The position numbers were made by a program, and so were the translations under genes. The notes under the pieces are model-generated. The model was not told the origin of the DNA. It did not search any database and was given only the letters and a program-made list of their open reading frames with translations. From Lachnospiraceae bacterium UBA5902 (GTDB lineage Bacteria > Bacillota > Clostridia > Lachnospirales > Lachnospiraceae), in the NCBI GenBank assembly GCA_002431865.1, contig DJEI01000014.1:1-22907 (forward strand): a stretch of DNA of 22,907 nucleotides, read 5' to 3'. Positions 1 to 8,042 of the stretch are shown piece after piece (position 1 is the first letter of the stretch; each line of letters opens with the position of its first letter).

Positions 1-35
1 GGGCACATGTTTTCAACTTCCTTCGTGTAAATCAT
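1..35 (-). CDS. Partial CDS, N-terminus only, unidentified
   Basis: An ATG at 35-33 is preceded on the minus strand by a good ribosome binding site (AAAGGAG, about seven bases upstream). It opens a frame reading MIYTKEVENMCP that runs off the left edge of the window. Only 12 residues are visible, too few to assign a family. It lies downstream of tgt and yajC on the same strand, 168 bases after the yajC stop, so it could belong to the same transcription unit. The gap shows no convincing terminator. The start is well supported; the identity is unknown. Confidence 0.6.
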   Translation of the reverse strand, partial: MIYTKEVENMC

Positions 36-203
36 TGTGGAACTCCTTTCAATATTAAAATTTTATAGAGAGATGCTTTTTTCATGCAAAGCACCATCAA
101 CTACATTTTCTCACAAAGTCATAAATTCGTCTACACCTTTTTTGTCATTTTTTGTAGAATGTGCAAGCATGGCTAGTGTCTGCATTCCCATGACAAACCC
201 GGA

Positions 204-611
204 TTATTCCTTTGTTTTTCCAAGCTTCTTATCTGCTTTTTTGTCTTCTTTCTTCTCGACCTTCTCTGTATCCTCTTCCTCATCCTTTACGACTGCGGAA
301 CCTGCTTTTTCGATCTCAGCGATCGCGTTCTTGTGCATTGGGATACGGCAGTTCTTGTTGTTACCGAACTCTACGATAACGGTTGTATCATCTACGATAT
401 CAAGGATTGTACCATAGAAACCGCCTGTGGTCATAATGTTGTCACCCGGCTCCATTGCCTTGTGCAGATCTTCCATCTGCTTCTTCTGCTTCTTCTGTGG
501 ACGGATGATCAGTAACCACATGAATCCGACTAAGATTACAATGTAGATGACCCAGAACAATCCACTTGGCTGCTTTGATGTTGTTGCTGATTCCAGTAAT
601 GTTAATAACAT
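204..611 (-). CDS. yajC: Preprotein translocase subunit YajC
   Basis: YajC is a small single-span membrane protein that associates with SecDF-YidC and the Sec translocon. The 135-residue product has a short N-terminus, one membrane helix at about residues 18-37, and then the family's basic stretch IIRPQKKQKKQ. The conserved cytoplasmic core follows, with the GDNIMTTGGFYGTI motif. The C-terminal 30 residues are very rich in Lys, Glu and Asp, a variable tail that makes the protein somewhat longer than the usual ~90-110 residues. The start is supported by AAGGAG nine bases upstream. It follows tgt after 19 bases, the classical tgt-yajC arrangement. secD/secF are not in the window; the next minus-strand gene downstream is unidentified. 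Confidence 0.96.
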   Translation of the reverse strand: MLLTLLESATTSKQPSGLFWVIYIVILVGFMWLLIIRPQKKQKKQMEDLHKAMEPGDNIMTTGGFYGTILDIVDDTTVIVEFGNNKNCRIPMHKNAIAEIEKAGSAVVKDEEEDTEKVEKKEDKKADKKLGKTKE

Positions 612-630
612 GTCTTAAAACTCCTTTTAT

Positions 631-1764
631 TTATTCTTGATTTTGAAAGCCTTCCAATTTCTGTCGTTTATATTCACTATAACGATGTTCTTCGATTGCC
701 TCCCGAATCTCTTTCATCATATTATTATAAAAATATAAATTATGCAAGACGCAAAATCTCATTCCAAGCATTTCCTTTGCTTTAAGCAAATGACGGATAT
801 ACGCTCTTGAATACTTCTTACATGCAGGGCATCCGCAGCCTTCCTCGATTGGACGTTCGTCCAGTTCATATTTCGCGTTAAACAGATTCAGCTTGCCATG
901 ATTCGTGTAGACATGTCCATGTCTGCCGTTTCGGGATGGATATACACAGTCAAAGAAATCAACGCCCCGCTCTACTGCCTCTAAGATATTCGCCGGTGTA
1001 CCCACACCCATCAGATAGGTTGGTTTGTTCTCTGGCAGATATGGTACGACCGACTCAATGATGTGATACATCTCTGCATGTGTCTCTCCGACTGCCAGGC
1101 CACCAATCGCATAACCGTCCAGATCCATCTCCGTAATCCGCTTCGCATGCTCAATACGGATATCGTCGATGATTCCACCCTGATTGATGCCAAATAACAT
1201 CTGTTGTTTGTTGATCGTGTCTTCCAGACTGTTCAATCTCTGCATCTCGCGCTTGCATCGCTCCAGCCAGCGTGTTGTACGGTCTACCGACGGCTGGATG
1301 TAGGAACGATCTGCCTTTGCCGGTGCACACTCATCGAACGCCATTGCAATCGTAGATGCAAGGTTTGACTGAATCCTCATACTCTCCTCTGGTCCCATGA
1401 AAATGAGACATCCATCAACATGCGAATGGAATGTTACACCTTCTTCTTTGATCTTGCGCAGACCTGCAAGGGAAAACACCTGAAATCCGCCGGAATCGGT
1501 CAGGATTGGCTTGTCCCACACCATAAACCTGTGCAGACCGCCAAGCTTCTTCACAACTTCATCACCCGGTCTGACATGCAGGTGATAGGTATTCGACAGT
1601 TCCACCTGCGTTCCGATTGTCTGCAGATCCTCGGTCGATACCGCACCCTTGATGGCAGCGGCTGTACCGACATTCATAAAGACCGGCGTCTGAATCACGC
1701 CATGCGGCGTTGTAAATTCACCACGCTTGGCACTACCATCTTTGGTAATCAATTTGTAACTCAT
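631..1764 (-). CDS. tgt: tRNA-guanine transglycosylase (queuine tRNA-ribosyltransferase)
   Basis: Tgt exchanges guanine-34 for preQ1 in the wobble position of GUN-anticodon tRNAs (Tyr, His, Asn, Asp) during queuosine synthesis in the cytoplasm. The 377 residues match the full family length. Visible landmarks are DSGGFQVF (Asp90, the general acid/base region) and FDCVYPSRNGRHG, which holds the likely nucleophile Asp272. The zinc site is Cys310, Cys312, Cys315 and His341, with the usual 26-residue spacing between the last Cys and the His. AAAGGAG lies seven bases before the ATG. It is the first gene of a tgt-yajC unit and diverges from the small plus-strand gene at 1901. The shared 136-base upstream region contains a TGTCACA/TGTGACA inverted repeat. 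Confidence 0.98.
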   Translation of the reverse strand: MSYKLITKDGSAKRGEFTTPHGVIQTPVFMNVGTAAAIKGAVSTEDLQTIGTQVELSNTYHLHVRPGDEVVKKLGGLHRFMVWDKPILTDSGGFQVFSLAGLRKIKEEGVTFHSHVDGCLIFMGPEESMRIQSNLASTIAMAFDECAPAKADRSYIQPSVDRTTRWLERCKREMQRLNSLEDTINKQQMLFGINQGGIIDDIRIEHAKRITEMDLDGYAIGGLAVGETHAEMYHIIESVVPYLPENKPTYLMGVGTPANILEAVERGVDFFDCVYPSRNGRHGHVYTNHGKLNLFNAKYELDERPIEEGCGCPACKKYSRAYIRHLLKAKEMLGMRFCVLHNLYFYNNMMKEIREAIEEHRYSEYKRQKLEGFQNQE

Positions 1765-1837
1765 ACTGTTGCTCCTTTATTTTAAATCACTTGATATCTT
1801 TGCTTGTTTTTTTGCCTTATGCCCGATATAATAATTT

Positions 1838-1871
1838 TGTCACAAGGAACACGATTTCATTCTCTGTGACA
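1838..1871. promoter_or_regulatory. Inverted repeat between divergent tgt and the 90-aa gene
   Basis: The arms TGTCACA (1838-1844) and TGTGACA (1865-1871) are exact reverse complements separated by 20 bases. They sit midway between two divergent starts. The left arm overlaps a possible minus-strand -35 (TTGTGA, 1845-1840) for tgt. The right arm is just upstream of a TATACT that could be a plus-strand -10. It could be a divergent operator or chance. Confidence 0.3.
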
Positions 1872-1900
1872 TATTTTATACTACCAAGGCAGGTGATACT

Positions 1901-2173
1901 ATGTTTCGTATCTGGGGAAAAATAATGAAAGATAATCGTCTCGTCAAAGACCATACCGTCTGCATCGAAGACTACACCATGACGCGTACAAAAAAGGTGT
2001 ATGCCGCCCTTGACGAGCTATGCTACACCTTTGATCTAGCGAAGCCTATCTGGTTAAAATCCAACCAGCAGGATTTTATTCGTCATGCAAGAACCCGGTT
2101 CACGCAGGACAATTTCATCGAATCCATCGATTTTGATTATCTTGACTTTCAAGTCATCGAGGAGGACTACTGA
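1901..2173 (+). CDS. Small uncharacterised protein, 90 aa
   Basis: No function is assigned. The protein opens with MFRIWGKIMKDNRLVKD, is mixed alpha/beta in character, and has no signal peptide, membrane segment or cysteine motif. The C-terminus is strongly acidic (FIESIDFDYLDFQVIEEDY). From memory, similar 85-95-residue proteins occur in Lachnospiraceae genomes as hypothetical proteins, which supports it being a real gene. A ribosome binding site AGGTGA precedes the ATG. The gene is divergent from tgt and converges on the chemotaxis receptor: its TGA stop (2171-2173) is directly followed by that gene's stop on the other strand. An alternative start at residue 9 (Met) is possible but lacks a comparable binding site. 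Confidence 0.8.
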   Translation: MFRIWGKIMKDNRLVKDHTVCIEDYTMTRTKKVYAALDELCYTFDLAKPIWLKSNQQDFIRHARTRFTQDNFIESIDFDYLDFQVIEEDY

Positions 2174-2194
2174 TTATTCCTGATCAGAGCCCTC
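2162..2194. terminator. Weak hairpin across convergent stop codons
   Basis: GAGGACTACTGAT (2162-2174) can pair with ATCAGAGCCCTC (2183-2194), with one bulge and one mismatch around an eight-base loop. It spans both abutting stop codons. A T-rich stretch follows only in the plus direction (TTCGTCTGTTTCC), so it may weakly terminate the plus-strand small gene. No strong terminator is present here. Confidence 0.3.
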
Positions 2195-3988
2195 TTCGTC
2201 TGTTTCCACATCATATGCTGTATCCACTTCCGGTTCGGTATCTTCCCTTATTTCTTCATCCTGATTTTCTGAGTTTCCACTGTCTTCTGCTGCTTTCTGA
2301 AATTCAACTTTTTCATTCATCCCAGCCTGTGCATCCTCTTCCTCTGCGGATGCAATCGTCGGAATCTCTGCCGCTGTTCCGTCATCCTCCGAGAAATAAT
2401 CGGAATAATCGGTTGTATCGCCTTTTGCTGTCTGTACCGTTGTCTCTTCTAATATCTTATTGATCTCGTCCAAGTCGGCCGCCCGCAGACTTCCGATGAT
2501 CTTCGCAATCTCATTTAACTCATCAATAACACCATTTAATTCGTTCAGATTTGTCTCACACAGATCTGCGGAAGACTGCGCGTTTGCAGCGATCTCCTCG
2601 CTGGCTGCCTGCTGGTTTGCCAGTCCGTCAATGATGGAATTGTTCGACGCATCCAGATTGCCGGAAAGCTTATCCAGCTGCTTCATATCGCCAGATAACT
2701 CTTCCACTGCACCGGCAATCGTCTGAAAGCTTCCATCTGCCGCCTCAATATATTTTGCCTGTTCCGATACGGCATCGACACTACGACGAACCAGATCAGA
2801 GGTATGGTTGGCAAGATCTGTCACACCCTTCAAAAGCTGTGTGATACTGTCAATCGAACTTCTTGTATCATCTGCCAGCTTGCGGATCTCATCTGCAACC
2901 ACGGCAAATCCACGTCCCTGCTCTCCTGCCCTCGCTGCCTCAATACTTGCATTTAACGCAAGCAGGTTTGTCTGACTGGAGATCTGATAGATGATCTGTG
3001 TGATTTCCTCTGCGGACTGGATCTTCTCGCAGAGTTCTTCGGATACACGTGTTACATCCTCATTTGCAACATTGATATCATCGGACTTATCTTTCAGACT
3101 TTCAATAATATCCAACCCGGACTTTACAGATTCGATTGCACGCTGTGTCGACTGTACGGTGTTGTCCTTGACGTCGATCAGGTTATCAATAATATCCTGA
3201 ATCTGCTGTGTCATCGTTGTTGACACTTCCATATTCTCTGCGGTATCCGTAACGCCCGTTGAAATCGCATCGACAGATTTCGTAACCTCCGCTGTTGCTG
3301 CCTGGAAATTATCCAGCTTCGACTGAAGCTGTTCAATATGTGCATTTCCGTTATCTACGACCTTTACCATGTTCTCTGTGATTTCTTCCTGATATGCAAC
3401 ATGGTACTCAATCTCCTGACGATCCGTCTCCTGCTCGCGCAGTGTAATGTTACAAGCCATCAGAATACCGAATGTGAAAATTGCTGCCAAAAGCAGAATC
3501 TCTACCCATGTAACCGATGGGGCAAATCCGTGCTTTGCAATCTGGATAATTGTCTCAACTAAAATACCAAGTGTTGATGCGCCACAAGTCACACGAATGT
3601 GAAATGTATCCATATAAATAATGCACATACCCATCGCGATAAAGATTGGAAGTGCATCCATCACCGAGCCGGATACAAATACAGACACAAGTACCAGCAC
3701 AGAAAATGCTGTGACCGATGTAAATTTCATCAGCTCGCTGCGGTCATTGATCAGCTGGAATACAATATTTCCAACTGCAAACAATGCAAATAAAACCAGC
3801 AGCGGTACGAATCCCTTCTGCGTCTTATGATTGATAATCAATACTGCGATTTTCGCGATTGCAAACGCAGCCATCACCTTCATCGCCAGATCATTTTTCT
3901 TTGCTAATCTCATTCCATTCATAATGTATGTACCCCACGTCTTTCGTTCTAACAAATTTCCGTTGCTCATAAATACACGCCATGTCAT
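2174..3988 (-). CDS. Methyl-accepting chemotaxis protein with multi-span membrane N-terminus
   Basis: This receptor signals to CheA/CheW. The conserved cytoplasmic hairpin tip is clear: [20 protein letters not shown] followed by [17 protein letters not shown], flanked by long heptad-rich coiled coil. The N-terminal ~190 residues form about six hydrophobic segments with short loops and no large extracellular sensor domain. No HAMP domain is evident after the last helix. The C-terminal ~100 residues are acidic, low-complexity and without a CheR-docking pentapeptide. The longest frame gives 604 residues. ATGs at residues 7 (3970) and 23 (3922) are alternative starts. A promoter with -10 at 4005-4000 would place transcription only about five bases before the first ATG, so a downstream start is plausible. 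No chemotaxis genes are adjacent. Confidence 0.93.
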   Translation of the reverse strand: MTWRVFMSNGNLLERKTWGTYIMNGMRLAKKNDLAMKVMAAFAIAKIAVLIINHKTQKGFVPLLVLFALFAVGNIVFQLINDRSELMKFTSVTAFSVLVLVSVFVSGSVMDALPIFIAMGMCIIYMDTFHIRVTCGASTLGILVETIIQIAKHGFAPSVTWVEILLLAAIFTFGILMACNITLREQETDRQEIEYHVAYQEEITENMVKVVDNGNAHIEQLQSKLDNFQAATAEVTKSVDAISTGVTDTAENMEVSTTMTQQIQDIIDNLIDVKDNTVQSTQRAIESVKSGLDIIESLKDKSDDINVANEDVTRVSEELCEKIQSAEEITQIIYQISSQTNLLALNASIEAARAGEQGRGFAVVADEIRKLADDTRSSIDSITQLLKGVTDLANHTSDLVRRSVDAVSEQAKYIEAADGSFQTIAGAVEELSGDMKQLDKLSGNLDASNNSIIDGLANQQAASEEIAANAQSSADLCETNLNELNGVIDELNEIAKIIGSLRAADLDEINKILEETTVQTAKGDTTDYSDYFSEDDGTAAEIPTIASAEEEDAQAGMNEKVEFQKAAEDSGNSENQDEEIREDTEPEVDTAYDVETDEEGSDQE

Positions 3989-3999
3989 ATCTGTTTAAA

Positions 4000-4028
4000 A
4001 TTATAGCAAATTTGTAATATAAAGTCCA
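4000..4028 (-). promoter_or_regulatory. Sigma-A-type promoter for the chemotaxis receptor
   Basis: On the minus strand TGGACT (4028-4023), a 17-base spacer and TATAAT (4005-4000) are preceded by an extended TG motif (TGCTATAAT). The -10 is perfect and the -35 matches 4 of 6. It points into the receptor gene starting at or just after 3988. Confidence 0.55.
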
Positions 4029-4059
4029 TAGACAAAATCCACTTATCCACGCTTTCTAC

Positions 4060-4088
4060 TTGTATATTCTACCTAAAAATGCTATCTT
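4060..4088 (+). promoter_or_regulatory. Sigma-A-type promoter for the ABC exporter operon
   Basis: TTGTAT (4060-4065), a 17-base spacer and TATCTT (4083-4088) with an extended TG (TGCTATCTT) lie about 90 bases upstream of the ATPase start. Spacing and strand fit transcription of the three-gene exporter operon. It is divergent from the chemoreceptor promoter, with about 30 bases between the two -35 boxes. Confidence 0.5.
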
Positions 4089-4175
4089 AATTCAAAGAAC
4101 AAGAGGCATTGGATGTATGCCGGAGAAATTGTTGCAAATGAGCCTGCATTCATCTTCATACAAAAAGGAGTTATT

Positions 4176-4802
4176 ATGTTTCAGATTGAACATATCTCAA
4201 AATCATACGGAAAAAAACAGGTGCTGAACGATGTGTCTTTTCCCGTCCCGGAAGGCTGTGCCATCGGGATTTTAGGCGTCAACGGCTCGGGAAAATCTAC
4301 ACTGCTTTCCTGCATCGCCAAAAAATATGCCGGAATACCAGATGTAAAAATGGGCTATGTCCCACAGGAAAATCCGCTCTACGATGAGCTAAAGCCTGTG
4401 GATAATCTGCGCATGTGGACGAGCAAACGCAAATCTGAAATTCTGCAGGCGTTACAGACACCACCGCTCGCCCAGCTTGGAATCCAGACATTTCTGGATA
4501 CCCCGGTCAAAAATATGTCTGGTGGTATGAAAAAGCGGCTCAGTCTCGCGTGTGCGTTGCTCGATGCCCCTCAGATCCTGCTGATGGATGAACCGTTTGC
4601 AGCACTGGATCTGCCAGCCAAGCAGGATGCCATGCAGTTTATGCGTTATTATTTAAGCCTTGGAAATTCCATTGTGATTGCCTCCCATGAGGAAGCTGTT
4701 TTCCAGTTCTGCCACACAGTCTATCTGCTGAAAAATGGCACTCTCTGTGATGCATCGCATCTGCCGGATGGCACTAATTATATTGACCTGCTAAGAAATT
4801 AA
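4176..4802 (+). CDS. ABC transporter ATP-binding protein (ABC-2 exporter type)
   Basis: This is the ATPase of an exporter made with the two following permeases. The 208 residues contain Walker A GVNGSGKST (34-42), the Q-loop glutamine in YVPQENP (64), the signature MSGGMKKR (114-121), Walker B ILLMDEPFAALD and a switch histidine in IASHEE. I chose the ATG at 4176 because AAGGAG sits six bases upstream and the product then begins MFQIEHISKSYG, the normal start of the fold. An in-frame ATG at 4113 would add 21 residues; it has AGAGG six bases upstream, so it cannot be excluded. The nucleotide-binding domain is short, with little after the switch region. The exported substrate is unknown. Confidence 0.93.
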   Translation: MFQIEHISKSYGKKQVLNDVSFPVPEGCAIGILGVNGSGKSTLLSCIAKKYAGIPDVKMGYVPQENPLYDELKPVDNLRMWTSKRKSEILQALQTPPLAQLGIQTFLDTPVKNMSGGMKKRLSLACALLDAPQILLMDEPFAALDLPAKQDAMQFMRYYLSLGNSIVIASHEEAVFQFCHTVYLLKNGTLCDASHLPDGTNYIDLLRN

Positions 4803-4817
4803 TTTTAAGAGGAACTT

Positions 4818-5933
4818 ATGTCTCACATCCATATATTTTTCAATTTCATCCGTGCCAACTACAAACGGCTGTTGCACTATCTGCCGTCTATGTTTGTCTC
4901 CCTGTTGCTGTTGCTTCTCCTGACCGGAACCGCAGGCTTTTATCTATCCAGACATCTGTATAAGGAAAATGTATTTTCCGCAATTTCGATTGGGTACTAT
5001 CTGCCACAGGACGACAATCTGGATTTAAACCAGCTTGGCATCGGTATGTTACAGGATTTAGACGGAATGGAAGAAACCGTCCAGCTCGTACAGGTAAGCA
5101 GTATTGAGGAAGGCTACAACAAGCTCGCTTCACATGAAATTCTGTATCTTATCATTGTCCCAAAGCAGTTTTTCTCCGGAATCATGGACAGCACAAATGT
5201 ACCGCTCGACATCGTCGTCTACGACAACAGTTCCATCTCCTCTTACATTATCAATGAATTGTTCATGTCCTACGCCGGACTGCTTGGAACCGCTCAGGCT
5301 GGTATTTACAGCGGACTTGACACCACACGTGCGCATGAATTTACGCCGGAACAGGTACACGAGCTTTCCAACCGCGTGAACTTCGTATATCTCGACCGTG
5401 TCATGAACAAAGCAAATTATGTGGAAACGCTGCCGGCTGAGAATGCAGGAAGCGTGTCACTCACACAGCACTATGCTGCATTTGCAATTATATTAAGCCT
5501 CTGTTTTCTGGCGTTTCTTCTGATCCCCTATTTACAGGGAACCGGAAATGGCATCCGTGAATGCATGAAGCTGTATCATTTAAACCGCGGACATATACTG
5601 GCAGCAAACACGATCCATACATTTGTTGCTCTGTATATCCTGTTTCTGCCGTGCTATATTGGTATCTCTGTCTGGATGGGACACGTAAATGCGACCGGGC
5701 TTTTGACAGTTATCCCGGCACTGCTTTTAATTGCACTGCTGATTGCCGGAATCGCAACATTTTCCAGAAGTACCTTTTCCGCAAATATCTGTCTGTTATT
5801 TGTCGTACTGGTGCTTGCCTACTGCGGTGGCGGACTTCTGCCGGATGTCCTGCTGCCAAAGGTAATACAGCAGATTCGTCCATATCTACCAGGAACGTAT
5901 GTGATGCAGCTTTTCTGCCACGCACTTTATTAA
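4818..5933 (+). CDS. ABC-2 family permease
   Basis: This is the membrane subunit of the exporter. The 371-residue protein has one N-terminal membrane helix (about 22-44), a long extracytoplasmic domain (about 45-215), and then four or five hydrophobic helices between about 217 and 340. That is the ABC2_membrane_3-like plan also seen in drug, bacteriocin and YhgE-type exporters. AGAGG lies five bases before the ATG, which follows the ATPase stop by 15 bases. The next permease shares the same architecture, so the pair likely forms a heterodimer. No conserved substrate motif is visible. Confidence 0.88.
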   Translation: MSHIHIFFNFIRANYKRLLHYLPSMFVSLLLLLLLTGTAGFYLSRHLYKENVFSAISIGYYLPQDDNLDLNQLGIGMLQDLDGMEETVQLVQVSSIEEGYNKLASHEILYLIIVPKQFFSGIMDSTNVPLDIVVYDNSSISSYIINELFMSYAGLLGTAQAGIYSGLDTTRAHEFTPEQVHELSNRVNFVYLDRVMNKANYVETLPAENAGSVSLTQHYAAFAIILSLCFLAFLLIPYLQGTGNGIRECMKLYHLNRGHILAANTIHTFVALYILFLPCYIGISVWMGHVNATGLLTVIPALLLIALLIAGIATFSRSTFSANICLLFVVLVLAYCGGGLLPDVLLPKVIQQIRPYLPGTYVMQLFCHALY

Positions 5934-5951
5934 ACATTTGGGAGTTTTATT

Positions 5952-6884
5952 ATGAACCGACTGATTGTCGCATGGAAACGAATTTTATATCGAAAGCTAT
6001 ATTGGTGCATGCTGGGCGTCCTGCTCATCTTAACCGGAATCTATGCATTGCTTCCAGCAAAAAGTCAGTCCACAGAGATTCGTGTTGCCGTATATCTGGA
6101 AGATACCAGTGCGTATACGACGCAGTTCAAAGAGGAATTAGATGCCAGTGCTTCACTCTATCAGTTTTATTATGTCGATACGTCCAACGAAGTGATCCGG
6201 GATGTACAGGCGGGCGATGCAGAATGCGGGTTTGTCCTGCCGGACGGATTTTTTTCCGGCTATATCGATGGTTCCGGGGAGCCAAAGGTATCCTTATATG
6301 AGACAAGTGCAAGCACACTTTCCTCTGCCATCAGCGAGACATTCTTCCATTATATCTTTAAGGTTACATCCCCACAGATCTTGGTTGACACGATCGACGA
6401 TGCAGCATTATCCGAAGAGTTAAAAAGCCGCATGCAGGCATATATGAACAGTGACACAATCTTCCGTATGTCCTCTGTCACAGACGGCGCTTACGATTAT
6501 AAGGAAAATACCTATCGTATCCAATTGCCAATCTACGAATGTACCTGTCTGCTCGTCCTGTTTGCTTCTCTGTTCAGCCTGATGTTGTTCTTACAGGATC
6601 AGGAACGTGGCATCTACATTGCGCTTTCCGGCAGACGCAGATATGGTATTTTATGCACGGGACTTTTAGCAGGTATCCTTCCAATTTACGGAATCGGCAT
6701 GCTATGTAACATAATCACCTACGGAACAGCAACGTTGCCGCAGGTAACGCTTGTCAGCCTGTTCGCTTATCTTCTTTCGCTAGTGCTTTCGGCGTTCATC
6801 AAAAAAAGCCGGACACTCGCCAAGCTGATTCCGATATTTTTACTCATTGCTATCGCGTATTTCTTCGTGAATTATATTCTATGA
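5952..6884 (+). CDS. ABC-2 family permease, short C-terminus
   Basis: This is the second membrane subunit, 310 residues. It has one N-terminal helix (about 18-34), an extracytoplasmic domain to about residue 190, and four hydrophobic helices up to the C-terminus. The architecture parallels the preceding permease, and the gene follows it after 18 bases with GGAG upstream of the ATG. The product stops directly after its last helix (FFVNYIL). The first permease instead continues about 30 residues past the equivalent helix. Reading the other two frames past the stop does not restore a matching tail, so the short end looks native or is an old deletion. It probably forms a heterodimeric exporter with its neighbour. 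Confidence 0.86.
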   Translation: MNRLIVAWKRILYRKLYWCMLGVLLILTGIYALLPAKSQSTEIRVAVYLEDTSAYTTQFKEELDASASLYQFYYVDTSNEVIRDVQAGDAECGFVLPDGFFSGYIDGSGEPKVSLYETSASTLSSAISETFFHYIFKVTSPQILVDTIDDAALSEELKSRMQAYMNSDTIFRMSSVTDGAYDYKENTYRIQLPIYECTCLLVLFASLFSLMLFLQDQERGIYIALSGRRRYGILCTGLLAGILPIYGIGMLCNIITYGTATLPQVTLVSLFAYLLSLVLSAFIKKSRTLAKLIPIFLLIAIAYFFVNYIL

Positions 6885-6930
6885 TATCACATTTTCAGAT
6901 TATTAAAACATAAATTTAATATGATACAAA

Positions 6931-6975
6931 CGAAGAACAGGACGAGATCATCCAAAAATCTCGTCCTGTTCTTCG
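6931..6975 (-). terminator. Intrinsic terminator overlapping the 3' end of the yigZ-family gene
   Basis: A perfect 18-bp inverted repeat (arms 6931-6948 and 6958-6975) has a nine-base loop. In the minus direction it is followed by TTTGTATCATATT. The upstream arm lies inside the last codons of the gene, and the TGA stop (6950-6948) spans the loop/arm junction. The plus side has no T tract, so termination is mainly for the minus-strand operon, although the stem could also hinder plus-strand read-through from the exporter operon. Confidence 0.85.
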
Positions 6976-7562
6976 ATCTGCGCTCTTGCATTCGTCGCAT
7001 CCGTTATCTCATTTAAGACTGCTTTTGCATCGCCAACCGGAATATGTACCGTAAAGACCACATCCTCTGCGAATTCCGTGTTGATGATCGCAGCCTGTCT
7101 CGTATTCAGGATATATTGTATTTTTCCCATATCCGTATAATTCGTGCGTATAAGAACCGGAAGCAGCTGCTGCATCCGCTTCGTCGTACACGCTTCCAAA
7201 GCTTCCTTCGTTGCCTGTGTATATGCACGGACAAGTCCGCCCGTACCAAGCAGTGTGCCTCCGAAATATCGTGTCACAACGACACAGATATCATGGATTC
7301 CGGAATTCTGAATCAGCTCTAACATCGGCTTTCCCGCAGTTCCCTGTGGTTCTCCATCATCCGAAAAACGGAGAAGCGGCAGCTCAATGCCCACGGAAAA
7401 TGCAAAACAATTATGCCTTGCATCGTAATGTTTCTTCTTGATCTTCTCGATAAATGCATACGCCTCTTCTTCTGTCTCAACCGGGGCAATCTGCGCAATA
7501 AAACGGGATTTCTTCTCAACAATCTCGCCCTCTGCACCCTCGATCAGTTTGATATAGTCCAT
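6948..7562 (-). CDS. IMPACT/YigZ (YvyE) family protein
   Basis: The protein has 204 residues, the usual length for the bacterial IMPACT family. The N-terminal UPF0029 domain carries the hallmarks KKSRFIA (18-24), DARHNCFAF (47-55) and SDDGEPQGTAGKPML (67-81). The C-terminal ~65 residues form the small ferredoxin-like domain (DUF1949). Eukaryotic IMPACT acts on translational control by GCN2; the bacterial role is not settled and may involve translation factors or ribosomes. The start has AAAGGG five bases upstream. It follows nrdR by 20 bases and ends the degV-ylmC-nrdR-yigZ cluster. The last codons form the upstream arm of a terminator hairpin. Confidence 0.93.
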   Translation of the reverse strand: MDYIKLIEGAEGEIVEKKSRFIAQIAPVETEEEAYAFIEKIKKKHYDARHNCFAFSVGIELPLLRFSDDGEPQGTAGKPMLELIQNSGIHDICVVVTRYFGGTLLGTGGLVRAYTQATKEALEACTTKRMQQLLPVLIRTNYTDMGKIQYILNTRQAAIINTEFAEDVVFTVHIPVGDAKAVLNEITDATNARAQIEEQDEIFG

Positions 7563-7582
7563 AGCATCCCTTTCCGTTTCGC

Positions 7583-8038
7583 TTACTTTGTATCCAGAAG
7601 CTTCTTCAGTTCGCTCATAAAAGTGTCTGCATCCTTGAACTGACGGTAAACGGATGCAAAACGTACATATGCAACCTGATCCAGATCACGGATCTGATCC
7701 ATTACAATCTCGCCGATCTTCTCGCTCTCAATCTCACGTACACCGAGATTGAAAATCTTGTTCTCGATCTCATCCACGCATTCCTCGATCTGGTCAACCG
7801 ACACCGGACGCTTATGGCAGGAACGTACAACACCGGACTCAATCTTGGAACGGTCATACGTCTCACGGTTCTTATCCTTCTTGATTACGATCAAAGGAAT
7901 CGTCTCAACTTTCTCATACGTGGTAAAACGCTTTCCACACTCATCACACTGTCTTCTTCTACGGATTGCCTCGTTATCATCTGCTGGTCTTGAGTCAATC
8001 ACGCGCGTATTATCATCTCCGCAAAATGGGCACTTCAT
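7583..8038 (-). CDS. nrdR: Transcriptional repressor NrdR
   Basis: NrdR is the ATP/dATP-sensing repressor of ribonucleotide reductase genes. The ATG at 8038 gives 151 residues, the standard family length. An N-terminal zinc ribbon has Cys3, Cys6, Cys31 and Cys34 (CPFC and CDEC), with the basic RRRRQ just before the second pair. The ATP-cone domain spans about 49-139 and includes VIKKDKNRETYDRSKIESG. A longer in-frame extension upstream overlaps the preceding ylmC-type gene in another frame and carries no family similarity, so it is excluded. The start lies four bases after the ylmC stop, implying translational coupling. No NrdR box was identified in the window. Confidence 0.97.
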   Translation of the reverse strand: MKCPFCGDDNTRVIDSRPADDNEAIRRRRQCDECGKRFTTYEKVETIPLIVIKKDKNRETYDRSKIESGVVRSCHKRPVSVDQIEECVDEIENKIFNLGVREIESEKIGEIVMDQIRDLDQVAYVRFASVYRQFKDADTFMSELKKLLDTK

Positions 8039-8042
8039 ATGT

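Noticed and set aside
118..203. A short in-frame continuation after the yajC stop that could encode about 30 residues
   Set aside because: It has no recognisable similarity and no own ribosome binding site; probably chance.
1838..1871. Assignment of the TGTCACA/TGTGACA repeat as a CRP-type site
   Set aside because: The half-site order and the 20-base spacing do not match TGTGA-N6-TCACA.
5561..6301. A 246-codon frame overlapping both ABC permeases on the same strand
   Set aside because: It runs out of frame through two conserved membrane proteins; composition is rich in Arg and Cys with no domain pattern.
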